Part shown: positions 24,887 to 37,408 of the stretch, one piece after another
Position numbering within the stretch: the first letter of the stretch is position 1
Layout: each line of letters begins with the position of its first letter
From: Choristoneura fumiferana
Lineage: Eukaryota > Arthropoda > Insecta > Lepidoptera > Tortricidae
Direction: 5' to 3'
Length of the DNA: 64,000 nt
NCBI RefSeq assembly: GCF_025370935.1
Contig: NC_133473.1
Location: forward strand, 14,658,127 to 14,722,126
Made by a program: the position numbers and the translations under genes
The notes under the pieces: generated by a model
The model's input: the letters and a program-made list of their open reading frames with translations, nothing else
Told to the model about the DNA's origin: nothing
Database searches by the model: none

Positions 24887-26285
24887 GCACGGTGTCATGT
24901 TTTTGCAAATCACAAAAGGAAATTTATGCTTAATCACTTACAACACTAGACACCTAGTTATTTCTTTATTGAACTTAAACGCAAACAAAAACAGGAAAAA
25001 AACTTAATTTTTCAAATTTATTATTAATTAATATTTTTAAAATTACAGCTGTTCGAATACCTACATCTAATGTTATATTACAATGGTGTAAGTATCTATA
25101 AAGATATAAGTTTCTAAAACCAATGCAAATACTCAGATATAATTAAATAAAATATTTAAATAAAAGTTGTAAATAATAAATGATAATGTGTTTGTTTCAG
25201 GAGTAGGTAATCTGTTTATTAGAGTTAATTTTCTCGTCTACCGACGATGTTCTCTAAATAATACTTGCGGTCGGAATACCGACAAAAATGCACTTAATTT
25301 CAATTAATAACTAGCATCGTAAGATTAATCGAAACGTCTTTTAATTACATTTACAAAGCACCCCAAGTCATACAAAGTTTTCGCAACAAAAGAATTATAA
25401 TGATTTTATTCATAATACTGACCTATGAATGCAGATACTGTATGGCACAGATAGTGCATTGTACCGCTCTGAACGCTTGCAAGGGACACCATTCATCATT
25501 GATAAAACTAGTTGGCGACGGTGGCGACACCTCGTATAGCGACACCCCAACGGCTGAGCTTACAATACTATAGTAATATCGTTGATTCAGTGTAATAAAT
25601 AAGTCTTACAAGAACAAGTTTGCAGAGAAATGGGTCGCGACAGGAAAGGTTGTGTTAAGTAGCATGAATTTAAACAATTAAACATACCAGACAAGTATGA
25701 ATGAATAATGACAATATAAAGAAAAGAAATCACAAACCCAAAACTAATTAAATAATACCTATAAGAATATTGAGTTTTATATGACATTTTCTCTTCCGAT
25801 GCCAATTTTCTGGTAGATTTAGTAGGATATTAAGATTGCGATTATTGCTTAAACATTATTATTCATCAATATCAGAACATAATAGTTTGGTTAATATAAT
25901 AAAAAAAACTACTTAAAATAACAATTGTAAGCAAATATATGCATGACAGCGCCTTATGGTATAGTCAAATAATAACGAAGTCGCAATCGCCGTAAGGAAG
26001 AAATCCGTTTAACATTGCCCTCCCTAATAACTTCTTTTAACTTTAGCGAAGGAGCCAGTGTCATAATAAATGTTTAATTTAATAAAAACCTGCTTAAAAG
26101 GCAAAAAAGGGATAGCTAACGGTCGTCATACGATAAAAGACTCTTGTAGCTGTCATCTGTCTTATGCGGGTTGGAATCAATTTAGTCGCTCCTAAAGGGG
26201 TGTCGCTGGATGATTTGTGGTTTATGACCATAATGGTTTTAATTAGTATGTGTTAGTGTTATTTATGCAGTTAGGTGGACGATCT
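24887..26285. other. Gene-free AT-rich stretch
   Basis: No gene, RNA gene or clear repeat recognised. Mixed AT-rich sequence with a few short open frames lacking motifs. Confidence 0.5.
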
Positions 26286-26460
26286 GGGTGACACTATTTA
26301 CCGGACGTACAATACCGACATGGAAATACCGACATGATATTTTGTGACATGCCCTTAGAAACTCTTGTCAGTTTGACACCAGTGTGTATGGGCGTGTACA
26401 CGAAATATCGGGTCGGTATTTCCATATCGGTATTATCCGAGCCGGTAAATAGTGTCACCC
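26286..26460. mobile_element. MITE with GGGTGACACTATTTACCGG ends
   Basis: The left end 'GGGTGACACTATTTACCGG' is the exact complement of the right end 'CCGGTAAATAGTGTCACCC'. Inside, 'GGAAATACCGAC' / 'GTCGGTATTTCC' extend the inverted arms. Total length 175 bp, non-coding. Confidence 0.85.
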
Positions 26461-28167
26461 AATTTCACGACACCATAGCATTAAAAATTACACCAAACCT
26501 AGGTATACCAAATTACAAGCCCTGAAAGTGGATCAAATTTTATTTTCTAAGTTTTCGATCAAACAAATATAAACAAATAATACGAAATTGAAATAATATA
26601 ATAAAATCAGTACAAACTTACACGTTTTAACAAAAAGTGATTTAGTTATTTCATTACTTATTACGTGCTAGTACAACTTATAATGCTACCAAGCTTAATA
26701 TAGACTGATTAGCCGTCCTAATTAAGCTAGTAAAGTAACCCGACGCGAAAGTATTCAAATTGTCACAACGTCTCAAATTAAAGTATTGCTTGTTAGCGAC
26801 TATAATCAATGTCTTAGTTAACAGTTGATACTTTTAAGGCGGAGTTCATATGAGTAATCCTTATTTATTTTCTTTATCTTCTTATTCTTTACATAGTTTG
26901 AAATTATTAGTTAGTTGTGGTCATTGGTGTAATAATTAGCATGTTGTATATTGACGACTTTAGTATCAAAATAAATCCAAAGCGTTTCAAAATCAATTCG
27001 GAATACTTCAGCGGGTGGTTGAGTTACATATTTTGAATGAATATCCCTGTAAAGGTTTTTCAAATTGTTTCAATTGTAATTGATAAATGGCCTCTTATAG
27101 TAAAATCTGTTAATCCAGGCGCTTTAAAGCAAATTTCATCAAAAGTTAACTGGGCGACCGAACTTTGCTTAAAGTTCTTTTTGTTGATAAAACTCGAAAA
27201 CACTCGAAAGAACCAAACTAGACAGATTGTTTGCTCCTGAAACCCCCTACATAGGAAATTCGAAATCCATTGAGCTAATTCAGAGATCCCTGAAATAAAT
27301 AAAGCAATTTACAAGAATAGCTCGTTTAAAGGCATACAAGAAGGATAATGCCTTAAAATCATCTTGTTCAATCCAAGTACTAATATGAATAGATCAGATA
27401 CTTGTGTAAAAAAACACGTATTTGTCTTTAGTACGCCAAAAGAAACACGTTAAATAAGGACGGATGCATTAAACACATGCTGGCATATCCTAATGTCATA
27501 GATAAAATAATTGCAAACGCATTTCTTGCAATTATGAGGCTACACACAAATCAAATCTTTACGCGTCAAGTCTGCATGATATGTGCATGTGGGCAACTGT
27601 CAATTATGCGTGTAAGACCCGACCAGAGTATAAATACGAAACTTGTCTAACTAACCCATCGATAAATCATTAGAACATCACCACAGCTTGATAATCATGA
27701 TGTTTCTTTTGGTTTATTTATTGCAGTGTAACTAGATCCTGACTCACAAATCATCTTAGCTTTTAAACGCTCTTAGCGACATTTTGTCAAAATGCCATAC
27801 TCGTTTGGAAGGACCCTTTTTCTGTATCGCGGAAGGGTTACTGTGAAAGAACCTTTATGTCCTCAGCATATCATGCGCATCGCTAACAAAAATCACTCAC
27901 ACTCTTATTAAGTTCTAAATAGAGTTGATATTCAAATGTTTTTGATTTAACGGAACGCAGTAAAATTTTGCGAGTCCATATTTCACTGAATAGCCTATAA
28001 TTTCGATTTGCCTCCAGTGTTAGCACAAACAGAACCTGTTTCTATTTTATTGCGCTCTTTATTAAATTATATTTGAAACACTCGCTTCTTTATTTAATAG
28101 AAGGACGCTTTGATGAATGGCGGTCAATTGAATGGGCTTCAACTATGGCAAGGAACAACATAAAAAA
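26461..28167. other. Gene-free stretch
   Basis: No gene is supported. A TAAT-containing, GC-moderate segment at about 26690-26780 resembles the other candidate regulatory islands. Otherwise unremarkable AT-rich DNA. Confidence 0.45.
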
Positions 28168-28992
28168 AACCGGGCAAGTGCGAGCCGGACTCGCGCACCG
28201 AGGGTTCCGTACACATTTTTTTTATATATTTGAGTTAATTGAATAAAAGGTAAATTGCGGTTTACGATTTGTAATTAATAATAATAATTAAATTCATTTA
28301 CTCAAGTAACATTACGACTCATTTTGTTAAACAATTTATCTTAACCTATGTTAGTAAAAATTACAATAAATAAAATAAAATAAATAAAAACAAAATTAAA
28401 TTCATGAAAATACTTCCTTATTTAACCATCCCACTAGAGATGGCACACCAGCGTTTTATATACGGGCAGTCCCATCTGCTCGCGATCATGTTCAGGACGC
28501 TGTTGGCGTATTTATGACGTATTAAAACAAACTAATTACTAGATCTCGTCCAAACCAATTTTCGGTGGATGTTTGCATGGACATCACATATTTTTTTTTA
28601 GTTTTATCATTCTCTTATTTTAGAAGTTACAGCGGGGGGGACACACATTTTACTACTTTGGAAGTGTCTCTCGCGCAAACTATTCAGTTTAGAAAAAAAT
28701 GATATTAGAAACCACAATATCATTTTTGAAGACCTATCGATAGATACCCCACACGTATGGGTTTGATGAAAAAAAAAATTGAGTGTCAGTTCTGAGTATG
28801 GGGAACCCCAAAGTTTTTTTTTTCTATTTTTGTGTGAAAATCTTAATGCGGTTCACAGAATACACCTACTTACCAAGTTTCAACAGTATAGTTCTTATAG
28901 TTTCGGAAAAAAGTGGCTGTGACATACGGACGGACAGACATGACGGATCCATAAGGGTTCCGTTTTTTGCCATTTGGCTACGGAACTCTAAC
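28168..28992 (+). mobile_element. GGTTCCG-type interspersed repeat, 825-bp copy
   Basis: Begins 'AACCGGGCAAGTGCGAGCCG' followed by 'GAGGGTTCCGTAC', and ends 'CATTTGGCTACGGAACTCT' after 'GGACGGACAGACATGACGG'. It carries an A-rich (TAAAA)n tract near 28370-28400 and a G-run at 28631-28639. Non-coding; the open frame at its 3' part is a by-product. Confidence 0.75.
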
Positions 28993-29243
28993 AAGGAACA
29001 TTTATTACATGTCTCAGACCATGTAATTTGGCTATTTTTTGCTTACATTTAACACAAAACAAGAATTATTTTTAAAGGTAAGATGATTCATTAATTTCTT
29101 ACTTCTTTACTTGAACTTGTCTTCATTTCCAATGCGCGATAAGATTTGCTTACTGAAATACCGTTACGAGTAAACCTCGCAATTTTTAAGACATAAATAT
29201 TTATCATTTCTACTTATACCAAGGACCATATGTTCGGCAAGCC

Positions 29244-29600
29244 TTAATGCGGCATTTTATAACTGCCATACCTATACCGTTTTATAACAACATAAACGTT
29301 CACCGAATTAATCTTCGGGGCACTAAGCCGTCTTATCCTCAAAACTCGAAAGAATCGCGTCGGTGTTCCCGCTCTCATTGAATAAGACTTAAACCAATTA
29401 ATCACTCTTATCGGGTTTCCTCGGGTTTTTCTGGGATCGATTGGGCATTGAGTCGTTGCAGTAAACGGGGCCATTGTGGCCCATTTTGGGCCATTGTTGC
29501 GGATTGTTTGGGCCATTGTGCGTGGACGGATGGTGCCGCCGACCGGGAAGTGTAAACGGACTATTAGTCTTGAGACTTTTGAGGCCGTGACTGTGGGCAT
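29244..29600. promoter_or_regulatory. GC-moderate island with three GGGCCATTGT boxes
   Basis: GGGCCATTGT occurs at 29468-29477, 29488-29497 and 29510-29519, with a further 'GGATTGTTTG' between the last two. CATTGT is the core bound by SOX-family HMG proteins. The segment is free of recognisable repeats. A 118-codon minus-strand frame spans it but shows no domain. Regulatory function is inference. Confidence 0.35.
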
Positions 29601-29862
29601 CGCTATTTAGGTATTGATAGTATTGTGGACGTTGCGATGAGGATTTCAGACTGCACTGACTGTAAGATTTTATTTTAGTTCTTTACGGTTCTGTAAAGAA
29701 AAAAAAACTTTTTTGCTATACCCGTTTGCTGGCGTGAACAGGTTTCGCTGTGTACGAGTATAGTAGGATTATCAACCCTATATATAACATATACATTATA
29801 TACATACTTGTAGGATTTTACTACAAAATATGCTATTTATATATTGAGCCAACGAGTTGAAC

Positions 29863-29976
29863 GGATAACCTGAAAGCCGCAAGTTCACGGTGGATGCATG
29901 CCGCTTCCAACCGAAGCAACTGGAGTTCTATGTCCAACAGTGGACGTCCTACGGCGGAGATGATGATGATGATGAA
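29863..29976 (+). mobile_element. RTE-type LINE 3' end
   Basis: The frame 'DNLKAASSRWMHAASNRSNW' matches the C-terminal tail of RTE-clade reverse transcriptase proteins. It is followed by 'TCCAACAGTGGACGTCC' and a terminal (GAT)n run (29957-29973), the usual RTE 3' terminus. Strongly 5'-truncated. Confidence 0.75.
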
Positions 29977-30284
29977 GTGTCGAGTGGTAGTGAAATTGAA
30001 ACAAAATTACGAATGCTGTCATTCAATTAATACATTTTTATTATTTTATTTGAGATAATTGGTAGAGTCAATAATTCAGTGAAATAATAATTCACTTAGT
30101 ATTGGGTCAATAACAGACAGTTTTAAAATAATGCGCCATAACTGGACCATAATTTCGCACATAATATAAAAACAAGGCAGCTGACAGGTGACAGCTAACA
30201 TAATTTAACATAATAAATAAGTATGGTGTGTAGAGGGAAGGATAACAATCTCATATGGGGGGGAAGGGAAAGTTGCAAAGGAGT

Positions 30285-30391
30285 CTATACTTAGTGCCAT
30301 CCACGAAGACGCGTGATTTTGTCAAAATTAGACATTAATGATACTTTAATAAGAACCACGGCACGCGTCATCGTGAATGACTCTACCTATA
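30285..30391. mobile_element. Short MITE-like repeat, CACGAAGACGCGTG family, copy 2
   Basis: Nearly identical along its length to 16254-16357, including 'GACGCGTGATTTTGTCAAAA' and 'GGCACGCGTCATCGTGAATG'. Confidence 0.75.
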
Positions 30392-31306
30392 GATTTAAGC
30401 GGTATATAATAGTTCCAAATCCCTCACAGTAGCGCCAAAGTAGCAAGAATGTCTGATACCTAAAATAACAGTTGTGAGAAAACGTGGATGGTGATTGAAT
30501 TTCGTGATCTGTTAATGAGTAATAAATAGGATTTAACGGAATAAATAGTTTTTTTTTACCCAGGAATCTACCCAACTTTGTTTCTTTCCAGATTTTTTTT
30601 CGTTTCGAGAGATTATTCACCTTCTCTCTAAACTTCATATAAATAAGCTTTAACGGGCGAAATCGTGTTCTCAGATTACTGGAACAGTTACCCCTTGATG
30701 ATAAGTAAAGAAAACAACGGAACAGGAATTTACATAAATTAAGCGAAGGCACCTTTTGCCGAAGTGTGTTAATGAGGGCTTTGAGACTCTCACGCGAGCT
30801 CCTAGAACGTTCTACGGTGATAAAGCTGTACGATAAAAACACGCTGTCTCACTCATTTCAGAACAATAAAAAAGAGACAGTATTATACTTAATTTGGTGG
30901 TATTTAAAGGCAGTATGAAATGACGTGCCACTGTGCTTAAGTTAAGTCTAATTGTTGAAGTTAACAGCATTTAAGTACTTTTTTAAATTCTTTTGTTTAT
31001 TGCTTAATGTCATGAGTTTTAGCCAGTTTTACGGTTATGAATTATGCAGTTGTTATTTCGGGAGGGGGAATTGTTCAGTAAGATGCAAAGAAAGAAAGAG
31101 AAGTCGATCTCTGATAAACTTACTTGCCGAGACTATTTAATAAAAGTAAGATAATAATTATTTCAATCACAACACAAAATTAAAGTGTGCTGTCAAAAAA
31201 AGATGATTTACCGTTTTATGCTCTTTATTTTTTTGCCAACAGCTAATTGCAGTCCGTGAATTGATTGATTGACTTAGCGGAGTCGATATCAATGAAGAAC
31301 CTTTAC
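30392..31306. other. Stretch without supported gene
   Basis: A 151-codon minus-strand open frame (30387-30842) is rich in Lys, Arg, Ser and Leu but has no recognisable motif and starts inside a repeat. A spurious frame is the likelier reading. Nothing else recognised. Confidence 0.4.
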
Positions 31307-31417
31307 CCCCTGTTTCACCACCCATTTATTAATTTTAACTGACGGATAAATGTAGATGGAGACGGCATCACGTTTATCCGTCAGTTAAAATTAATCAATG
31401 GGTGGTGAAACAGCCCC
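31307..31417. mobile_element. MITE family A, copy 2
   Basis: 'CCCTGTTTCACCACCCATT' pairs with 'CAATGGGTGGTGAAACAGCC', with 'GACGGATAAATGTAGATGG' between the arms. Same family as 15191-15327 but with a shorter centre. Confidence 0.8.
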
Positions 31418-32954
31418 TTAATCTTACTATCCCAGAATTACAGCGTGCTTTTGAAGCGTAATTTTATGCAGAACCAGCCCTTCTTCATTTCCACACTGAC
31501 CAAACTACCTTACCGCACAAAACACTAACGCGTTTCACACTCTATAGGTAGAACTTCATTTTTAAACATTCATTCTGAGTGTACAACCGTACCGAAATAA
31601 ATTAATTGACATATGTACAACAAACTGGTATAAAATGAAAATCCAAGTTGCGCAAGTAGTCGGCCCGTTATTTAAATAGAAAAATTACAAAAAAACTACC
31701 TTTTAATTTTTAACCGAGTTAAATTTCACCATGGCAAAGTTAATTGATTAATTTATGTGTTACATTGTGGAAGCCCATATCAATTAACTACATTATTTTT
31801 ACCTTGCTTTTTCTTCAAAATGCATCTTGTTGTGCATGTTAACATATATTATGTATCGCACATATGACATATGTAGCTGTATGTACGTTTTGTAGAGAAG
31901 TAACGCAAAAAAGTATAGTTCAGTGACAAATTTACAAAGAAATTAAAAAAAACCTGTAAGTATAACCGCGCGCAAACAAATTAACATTGCCAAGTTCACT
32001 GAGATCAAGATACCTTGTCTGGTTTGTGCAAGTTCATTGTATTATTAGACCAATTATAGCAAAATCAGAAAAACTATCGAAAGCCACAATTAAGCAATGA
32101 GGTCAATAGAAAATTAATACAAAAAAAGAATTAACGGTTCAAGTGTAAAAATCCTAATTTCGGTATATTGCAATAGCAACAAAAAATACATTCGCGCGCA
32201 ACAGAGCGACGCGGGCGCACACCGTGAAATATTGTCACCGAATTACTGTCAAACATAACGACTCCATTTATGTAAACGCTATGCTAAAGGGATATTGCGA
32301 AAGTTTTACGCAACAAGATCAGTAATAAGTTGGCTTCACGATATTCCTTTGATGGATCTCACATCAGAACTTGCAGTTCCTTCAACAATCTTCGTTTTCT
32401 CCGTCGTTGTGATTCTGTCCGGTGTTTTTATCTTCAAAGGAAAATGAAAATTCTTATACCTAGGCCTTATTGGCCTCTTGGAAGGCTTCGAATTACGCAT
32501 CGAGCGATGAAGAGAGAGTTGTGCCCGGAGCTACTAGTTTCTTTGCGCGACTGAATCCGGAATACGAATATTCGCGTGAAGAACTAAAGTCATCGACGTA
32601 GCTCGAAAAAAATGCAAGTTGAAGTGACAATGGTGCCCAGCCTACATTACATTCTATAAGGTACTGTTGGTGTCCATGAGTGGCGGTGATTACGTCACTT
32701 CAGGACAGGACCCTATTAAATAAAGGTTACAGGTGCTACAACTTTACATAATTTAATTTTTTTGACACCTGAAAATTACTACAGGAATCGAAATAGTTTT
32801 GCCTCCTAAACCGGAAAAATATTTATTATAATTTATTTTTCCATATTTAAAAAAATACAAGAAATTAAAAATATATATTTGAATTTACCAGTACTACACA
32901 GAATAGATACCACACCACACCACACACCAATACCACAGAATAGATATGTTTCCT
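31418..32954. other. Gene-free stretch with possible regulatory island
   Basis: No gene is supported. A GC-moderate, repeat-free part lies at about 32180-32650. A scrap at 32667-32706 ('GGTGTCCATGAGTGGCGGTG') resembles a LINE 3' end. Short (ACCAC)n-like sequence is at about 32910-32930. Confidence 0.4.
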
Positions 32955-33123
32955 TTGCCTTTTTCACCAGAAATGATACCTCATATGTTAAAATCCGTCT
33001 AGCCGTTTAGGCTGCAGCAATGGACCAAAGAAATGGACATACATACCTGCATACATACATACATACCCACATACATACATACGCTTGAAAAACATAACCC
33101 TCCTTCGGGCAGTTGGGTAAAAC
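32955..33123 (+). mobile_element. Interspersed repeat with (ACAT)n and CCTCCTTCGGGCAG end
   Basis: 'AAAATCCGTCTAGCCGTTTAG', an (ACAT)n run at about 33038-33082 and the terminal 'CATAACCCTCCTTCGGGCAG' form a combination seen in dispersed lepidopteran repeats. No coding potential. Confidence 0.55.
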
Positions 33124-33502
33124 GAGCTGTCATCATTTTTTATTTGACATTGATAATGAATGACACTTGACGGATAACGAACGACCGACGTGTTAGTGTT
33201 ATTGATTCAAATAAGATTTTAGCAGCCCGTAGTTGTGATCGAAATGGATAGACCCGAATGAACAGACGAAGTATATACCCCTCCGAAATATACTAAAAAT
33301 TGTTCCGTACCTAATTGCAAAAATGATTCATCGAAGGCACCGGATAAACATTTCGTTCCAAATCGTCAATGATCATCCGCCGTATCCCTAGGAAAGCCAG
33401 GAGTCTTATTCACACTGAATTTCATCTAAATCCGTTCAGTAGATCTAGAGATTATCCCCTACAATAACCTCACAAACTCACAAACTTTACCTCTTTAAAA
33501 TA

Positions 33503-33648
33503 GATATTATATTATATTATATTATATTATATTATATATATATATTATATTATATTATATTATATTATATTATATTATATTATATTATATTATATTATAT
33601 TATATTATGTTATGTTATATTATATTATATTATATTATATTATATTAT
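33503..33648. repeat. (ATATT)n microsatellite
   Basis: About 146 bp of almost pure ATATT pentamers, broken once by an AT dinucleotide run at about 33531-33545 and by two 'TATGTTATGTT' variants near 33605-33615. It follows directly on a decayed repeat whose end contains 'CACAAACTTTACCTCTTTA'. Confidence 0.95.
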
Positions 33649-33862
33649 AATAAATAATCTCGCAGCTCAAGCACCACTCTGTCATTTACCGCTTAAAGTT
33701 AGATAAGTACTTTGTCAACTTCTCTCTCTCTCTTCCATGAGATTGTTCTCTTTTAACCTCTATACTCCACTGTTACCTGGTTTCCTATACCTGTATTCTG
33801 TATCTTGTCAAGAATTGGTACAAACATATTTTGACAACATCAGCTTAAGTTGGGTTTATTCT

Positions 33863-33945
33863 GAAAAAAAAATCTGGCCACGTGTGAGTTGAATTCCTGC
33901 ACTTTGGGTCCCGTAGGTCATTAACTATATGCAAAAAAAATATCT
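33863..33945 (+). mobile_element. Diverged fragment of GGTTCCG-type repeat
   Basis: 'TCTGGCCACGTGTGAGTTG' and 'GGGTCCCGTAGGTCATTAAC' align by eye with the first 60 bases of the copy at 18073, with many substitutions. Confidence 0.5.
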
Positions 33946-34032
33946 AGTAATTTTAGAATATTTATTTTATTGTGAAATCCTACTTTTTGTAAAATTTTAT
34001 ACTTAGCTCTATGTCAATGCGTAAGTAGTAAC

Positions 34033-34346
34033 TAGATATGTACCGAGACTAGTCGAGAATCGCCGACTATCCGACTACTTCGGCACTTACTTACTGTAAC
34101 ACAACAAATTAGATATTATATCAAACCATGCAGTGTCATGTCGGCGGGATTTGCAAGTAAATTACTAAAACGGAAACAAAATAGACTTATCAAAACACGA
34201 ACGCATGACGAGTGCGACCAGCGGACCGAAACGAACAGTCCAAATTGCACCAGAACTTAGCCGACACCAATGATCGGCATTGCCGACTAATCTGTCACTT
34301 CAGCGTCAATTAGTCGGCTAGTTGGTAATAGTCGTGACATCTCTAG
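34033..34346. mobile_element. MITE with CTAGAGATG-type ends and ACTAGTCGG arms
   Basis: The left end 'CTAGATATGTACCGAGACTAG' and right end 'GTAATAGTCGTGACATCTCTAG' are inverted and imperfect. Inner 'AGTCGAGAATCGCCGACTA' and 'GCCGACTAATCTGTC' continue the pattern. The size of about 310 bp and non-coding interior fit a hAT-like MITE. Confidence 0.6.
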
Positions 34347-35589
34347 AGTACTTACTTAACCCATAAGTTGGTACCCACATTTTTTGGGTGAAAATGCACA
34401 TTTTCATATGAAATTTCTTACCAGGTAATTCCGGTTTGTTACCTGACAACTACGAGTAATAACTTCCCATTTAAAGATTTCTTACGAATCATTTCTATTT
34501 AGTTTACTGCCCATTTTTTACTGCTGTACTTATAAACAAACATGCATATTGTCATTTTTAACTTATCAATGCTACAATATATAATTGCCGCTTTAAATCA
34601 GTGCCATTTAAAATATTATATCTTTTGATCGCATGGACTTAGTAGGTAACTTTGTTATTTTGTGATGCCAAAGAGACCACAGATAGGTCCAAGTACCTAT
34701 TAATAACAATTTCAACTAAAAACCTGAGTAAAGAGATAGGACATTAATGTCTTGCTTTTGAAATATGTAAGGAACCCTAAAAAGCATGAAAAACGGTAAA
34801 GTTCGACGCATTTGCCACAGTTGACGCTAGCACGATTGCCTACCTGGCAACAATTCAAATATCGTGCAAATCGAATCCGACGTGACTAATCGTAAAAATT
34901 ATCTATGGGGATTATAATAACGAGATCGGACCCCAACCGAAACCATGGGAAATGTAAACACCACATTATACTAATCTTCAAATTAGTCGACTATCGTGCG
35001 GTTTAAAAATAGACCCCTGGTGATAAAAACAGAATCGCAGTTTTAATGCGAGTCAGAGATTTTATATTCTCTAACTGTGAATGCTGGGATAAAAAGTATC
35101 ATAGCATTCTGGCTGTTAAAATGACCAGTTAATCTATTTTACTTAATTTCATAAAATTTACAAATTAAATTATATATAACATAAACATAAAGATTTACAA
35201 ATTAAATAATACAATAATAATTTATTAAAAACAGTTATACAATAAATAAAAAAATAGTTTACATATCTGCTTCTTTTCTTTGCTCCTTGTGCTCAAACCA
35301 TTGAGAAATTGGCCAAATGCGAATCTCACTCGCGCACTGTTTACCTTACAAGTTTACAATCAAAGAAAAAAAAGTTTATAGGTAGGTAGGTATTTCGTAG
35401 CAGGCGTAGTACCTATGCCTAATAGATGACACCGGGCTATCACCTCTAATGCTAATTACATACAATTAAAAATGACATCTACTGGGACAGTGCCCAGCAC
35501 TCGGACATATTGGTGATGTTTGTATTCTTTTTTTGGTTACACGCGTGCAAAACCGCGAGTAAAGTCTAGTTTTGTATTATAAAGTACAC
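34347..35589. other. Gene-free stretch with repeat scrap
   Basis: No gene is supported. 35304-35350 ('TTGGCCAAATGCGAATCTCA') is a diverged start of the GGTTCCG-type repeat. The remainder is AT-rich and unassigned. Confidence 0.45.
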
Positions 35590-36112
35590 GTGCAGTCATC
35601 GTCATCATCATCAGCCTATAGCAGTCCACTGCTGAACATAGGCCTCCCCCAAAGAGCGCCATTGCACCCTGTCCACGGCTAGACGCATCCAGCTTCTACC
35701 AGCGGCCTTTCGCAGATCGTCACTCCACCTGGCCGGAGGGCATCCTACACTACGTTTGCCAAGACGCGGTCTCCACTCAAGAACTCGTTTACTCCAGCGG
35801 TTGTCGGTTCTTCGACAGATATGACCCACTGCCACTTCAACTTGCTAATTCTCTGAGCTATGTCGATGACCTTAGTTCTGCGTCGGATACCCTCGTTGCG
35901 GATTCTATCCTTCAGAGAAACTCCGAGCATAGCTCGTTCCATAGCTCGCTGAGCGACCTTGAAGTGGTGGATTAGCCGCACTGTGAGTGTCCACGTTTCA
36001 GCTCCGTATGTCATGACGGGTAGGACGCACTGGTTGAAAACTTTTCTTGTCAGACATTGCGGTATGGGTGATGAGAAAACTTGACGTAATTTTCCGAATG
36101 CTGCCCAGCCCA
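35590..36112 (-). pseudogene. RTE-clade LINE, 3' part of the reverse transcriptase ORF (broken)
   Basis: On the minus strand two overlapping frames carry consecutive parts of one protein. The first (36014-35745) reads 'MTYGAETWTLTVRLIHHFKV', then 'QRAMERAMLGVSLKDRIRNE' and 'ISKLKWQW'. The second (35835-35611) reads 'RVLEWRPRLGKRSVGCPPAR' and ends 'EAYVQQW'. These are the hallmark C-terminal motifs of RTE-clade non-LTR retrotransposons. A frameshift separates the two frames, so the copy is dead. The 3' end runs into a (GAT)n tail (35596-35612 on the plus strand as ATC repeats). The upstream endonuclease and most of the polymerase are missing, as expected for 5'-truncated insertion. Confidence 0.9.
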
Positions 36113-36144
36113 GCTACGCACAGCCACGCCACGCACGCCAGCAC

Positions 36145-36283
36145 GTGCAGTCACCAGAACCAATAACTGACATAACAAAGCCTGCACCAATATCTCATAC
36201 GACTCTACTTAGTAGACAGTAAGACATGTCAGATATTTTTGCGCGCTCCACTGTGGCAGATATAAATGCAGGTGACTGTACCT
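36145..36283. mobile_element. MITE family C, copy 1
   Basis: The left end 'GTGCAGTCACCAGAACCAAT' and right end 'GCAGGTGACTGTACCTACC' are inverted. The interior contains 'ACGACTCTACTTAGTAGACAG' and 'GTCAGATATTTTTGCGCGCTC'. It matches the copy at 56886-57028 along its whole length. Confidence 0.8.
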
Positions 36284-37266
36284 ACCCCTAACGGAACTAA
36301 ATGTCTCAAAAAAGAAACAAATGAACATCACCAACTCTGTCCAATCGTCCATTCAGCACGCCGCGGGGCCATAAAATTAAATAAATCCGTTATTTTTCAG
36401 GCTGAGGCGGTCAGTCGACCTCCGATAACGTGCCACATTTGTAAAGATTTTCGTGGCCCGAACTAAGACTATGGTCGCCTAGTGGCCATACGTTAGCACA
36501 GAGTAAAGAGAGACGGTTACTACCCAAAAAATGGGGGCCAAATGAATTTCATTGGTAAAACGAAAATACTGATAGGTACATAAATATAATATACATATAG
36601 AACAAAAGCGCTTTAGCCACAACGTATGACACAACCTGTGCTGGTTTTTGTGTTAAACATGTCCTCTTCAATTGTTACAATACAATAACATTTTATTGGT
36701 CAATAGCACAGAAAGAGGGGGTAATCTTTTAAATGAAATGCTCGATCGGTATGTAATCTGTGTTATTTTTGAAATATCTAAGAGTTAGTAGTATCTAGTA
36801 GTTATAATATAAAATATTTCAGAAAGGTGCTTAGTAAGCCTAATTTTTAGGAGTTTTACGACTGTCAACCCATCATATTTGCAAAGAAAGTCATAATAAT
36901 TAAGCATTATTCTATACATTGTAATGTACCACGCTACCCTGTCGTAGTTTCATAAGGCTCTATAAGTTCAGTATTTGCAGTGGACGGCCGCAGGGGCGTA
37001 TAAGTTACCAATAAATGAAAATTGATTTACAGATCTCTACATGCAGCAACCACATAAACGTACCAACACAAATAATCGACCTTGTTAAATTTACAATACG
37101 GTACAAAATAAATTCAAGTCGTTAAAAATTGGTATTATTCGTTTTTAAATTTATTCGTCATAAGTAAACAATATTAAACTATGATTCAGTTTGTGGTAGC
37201 GTACCTATATAAAGTCGCGGGGCCTGGAAAAGGGTTACATGTAAATAATTTTCTGGAGAAATACAA
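36284..37266. other. Gene-free stretch
   Basis: No gene or clear transposon recognised. Confidence 0.45.
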
Positions 37267-37408
37267 AGTCGAGGAAACTGAATCACGGACCAGGGTACCT
37301 TTTTATAACCAATTTCGCTATGATTTACTTGGCAGATGTATGGGATGTCAACATGGCATTAGTAGCACAAAGGTTCCATCCTGGTACGTAATTCAGTTTC
37401 CTTGACTG
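37267..37408. mobile_element. MITE family D, copy 1
   Basis: The left end 'AGTCGAGGAAACTGAATCAC' and right end 'GTAATTCAGTTTCCTTGACT' are inverted, and the next block, 'ACCAGGGTACCTTT', is inverted as 'AAAGGTTCCATCCTGGT'. A fragment of the same family is at 57599-57668. Confidence 0.75.

Noticed and set aside
29244..29600. 118-codon minus-strand open frame rich in Arg/Thr/Pro
   Set aside because: Caused by the GC-moderate island holding the GGGCCATTGT boxes; no domain and no splice context.
30387..30842. 151-codon minus-strand open frame, the longest outside the MDH cluster and the repeats
   Set aside because: No recognisable domain, low-complexity basic composition, and it begins within a dispersed repeat (30285-30391). 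Length alone is not enough in AT-rich DNA with few stops on this strand.
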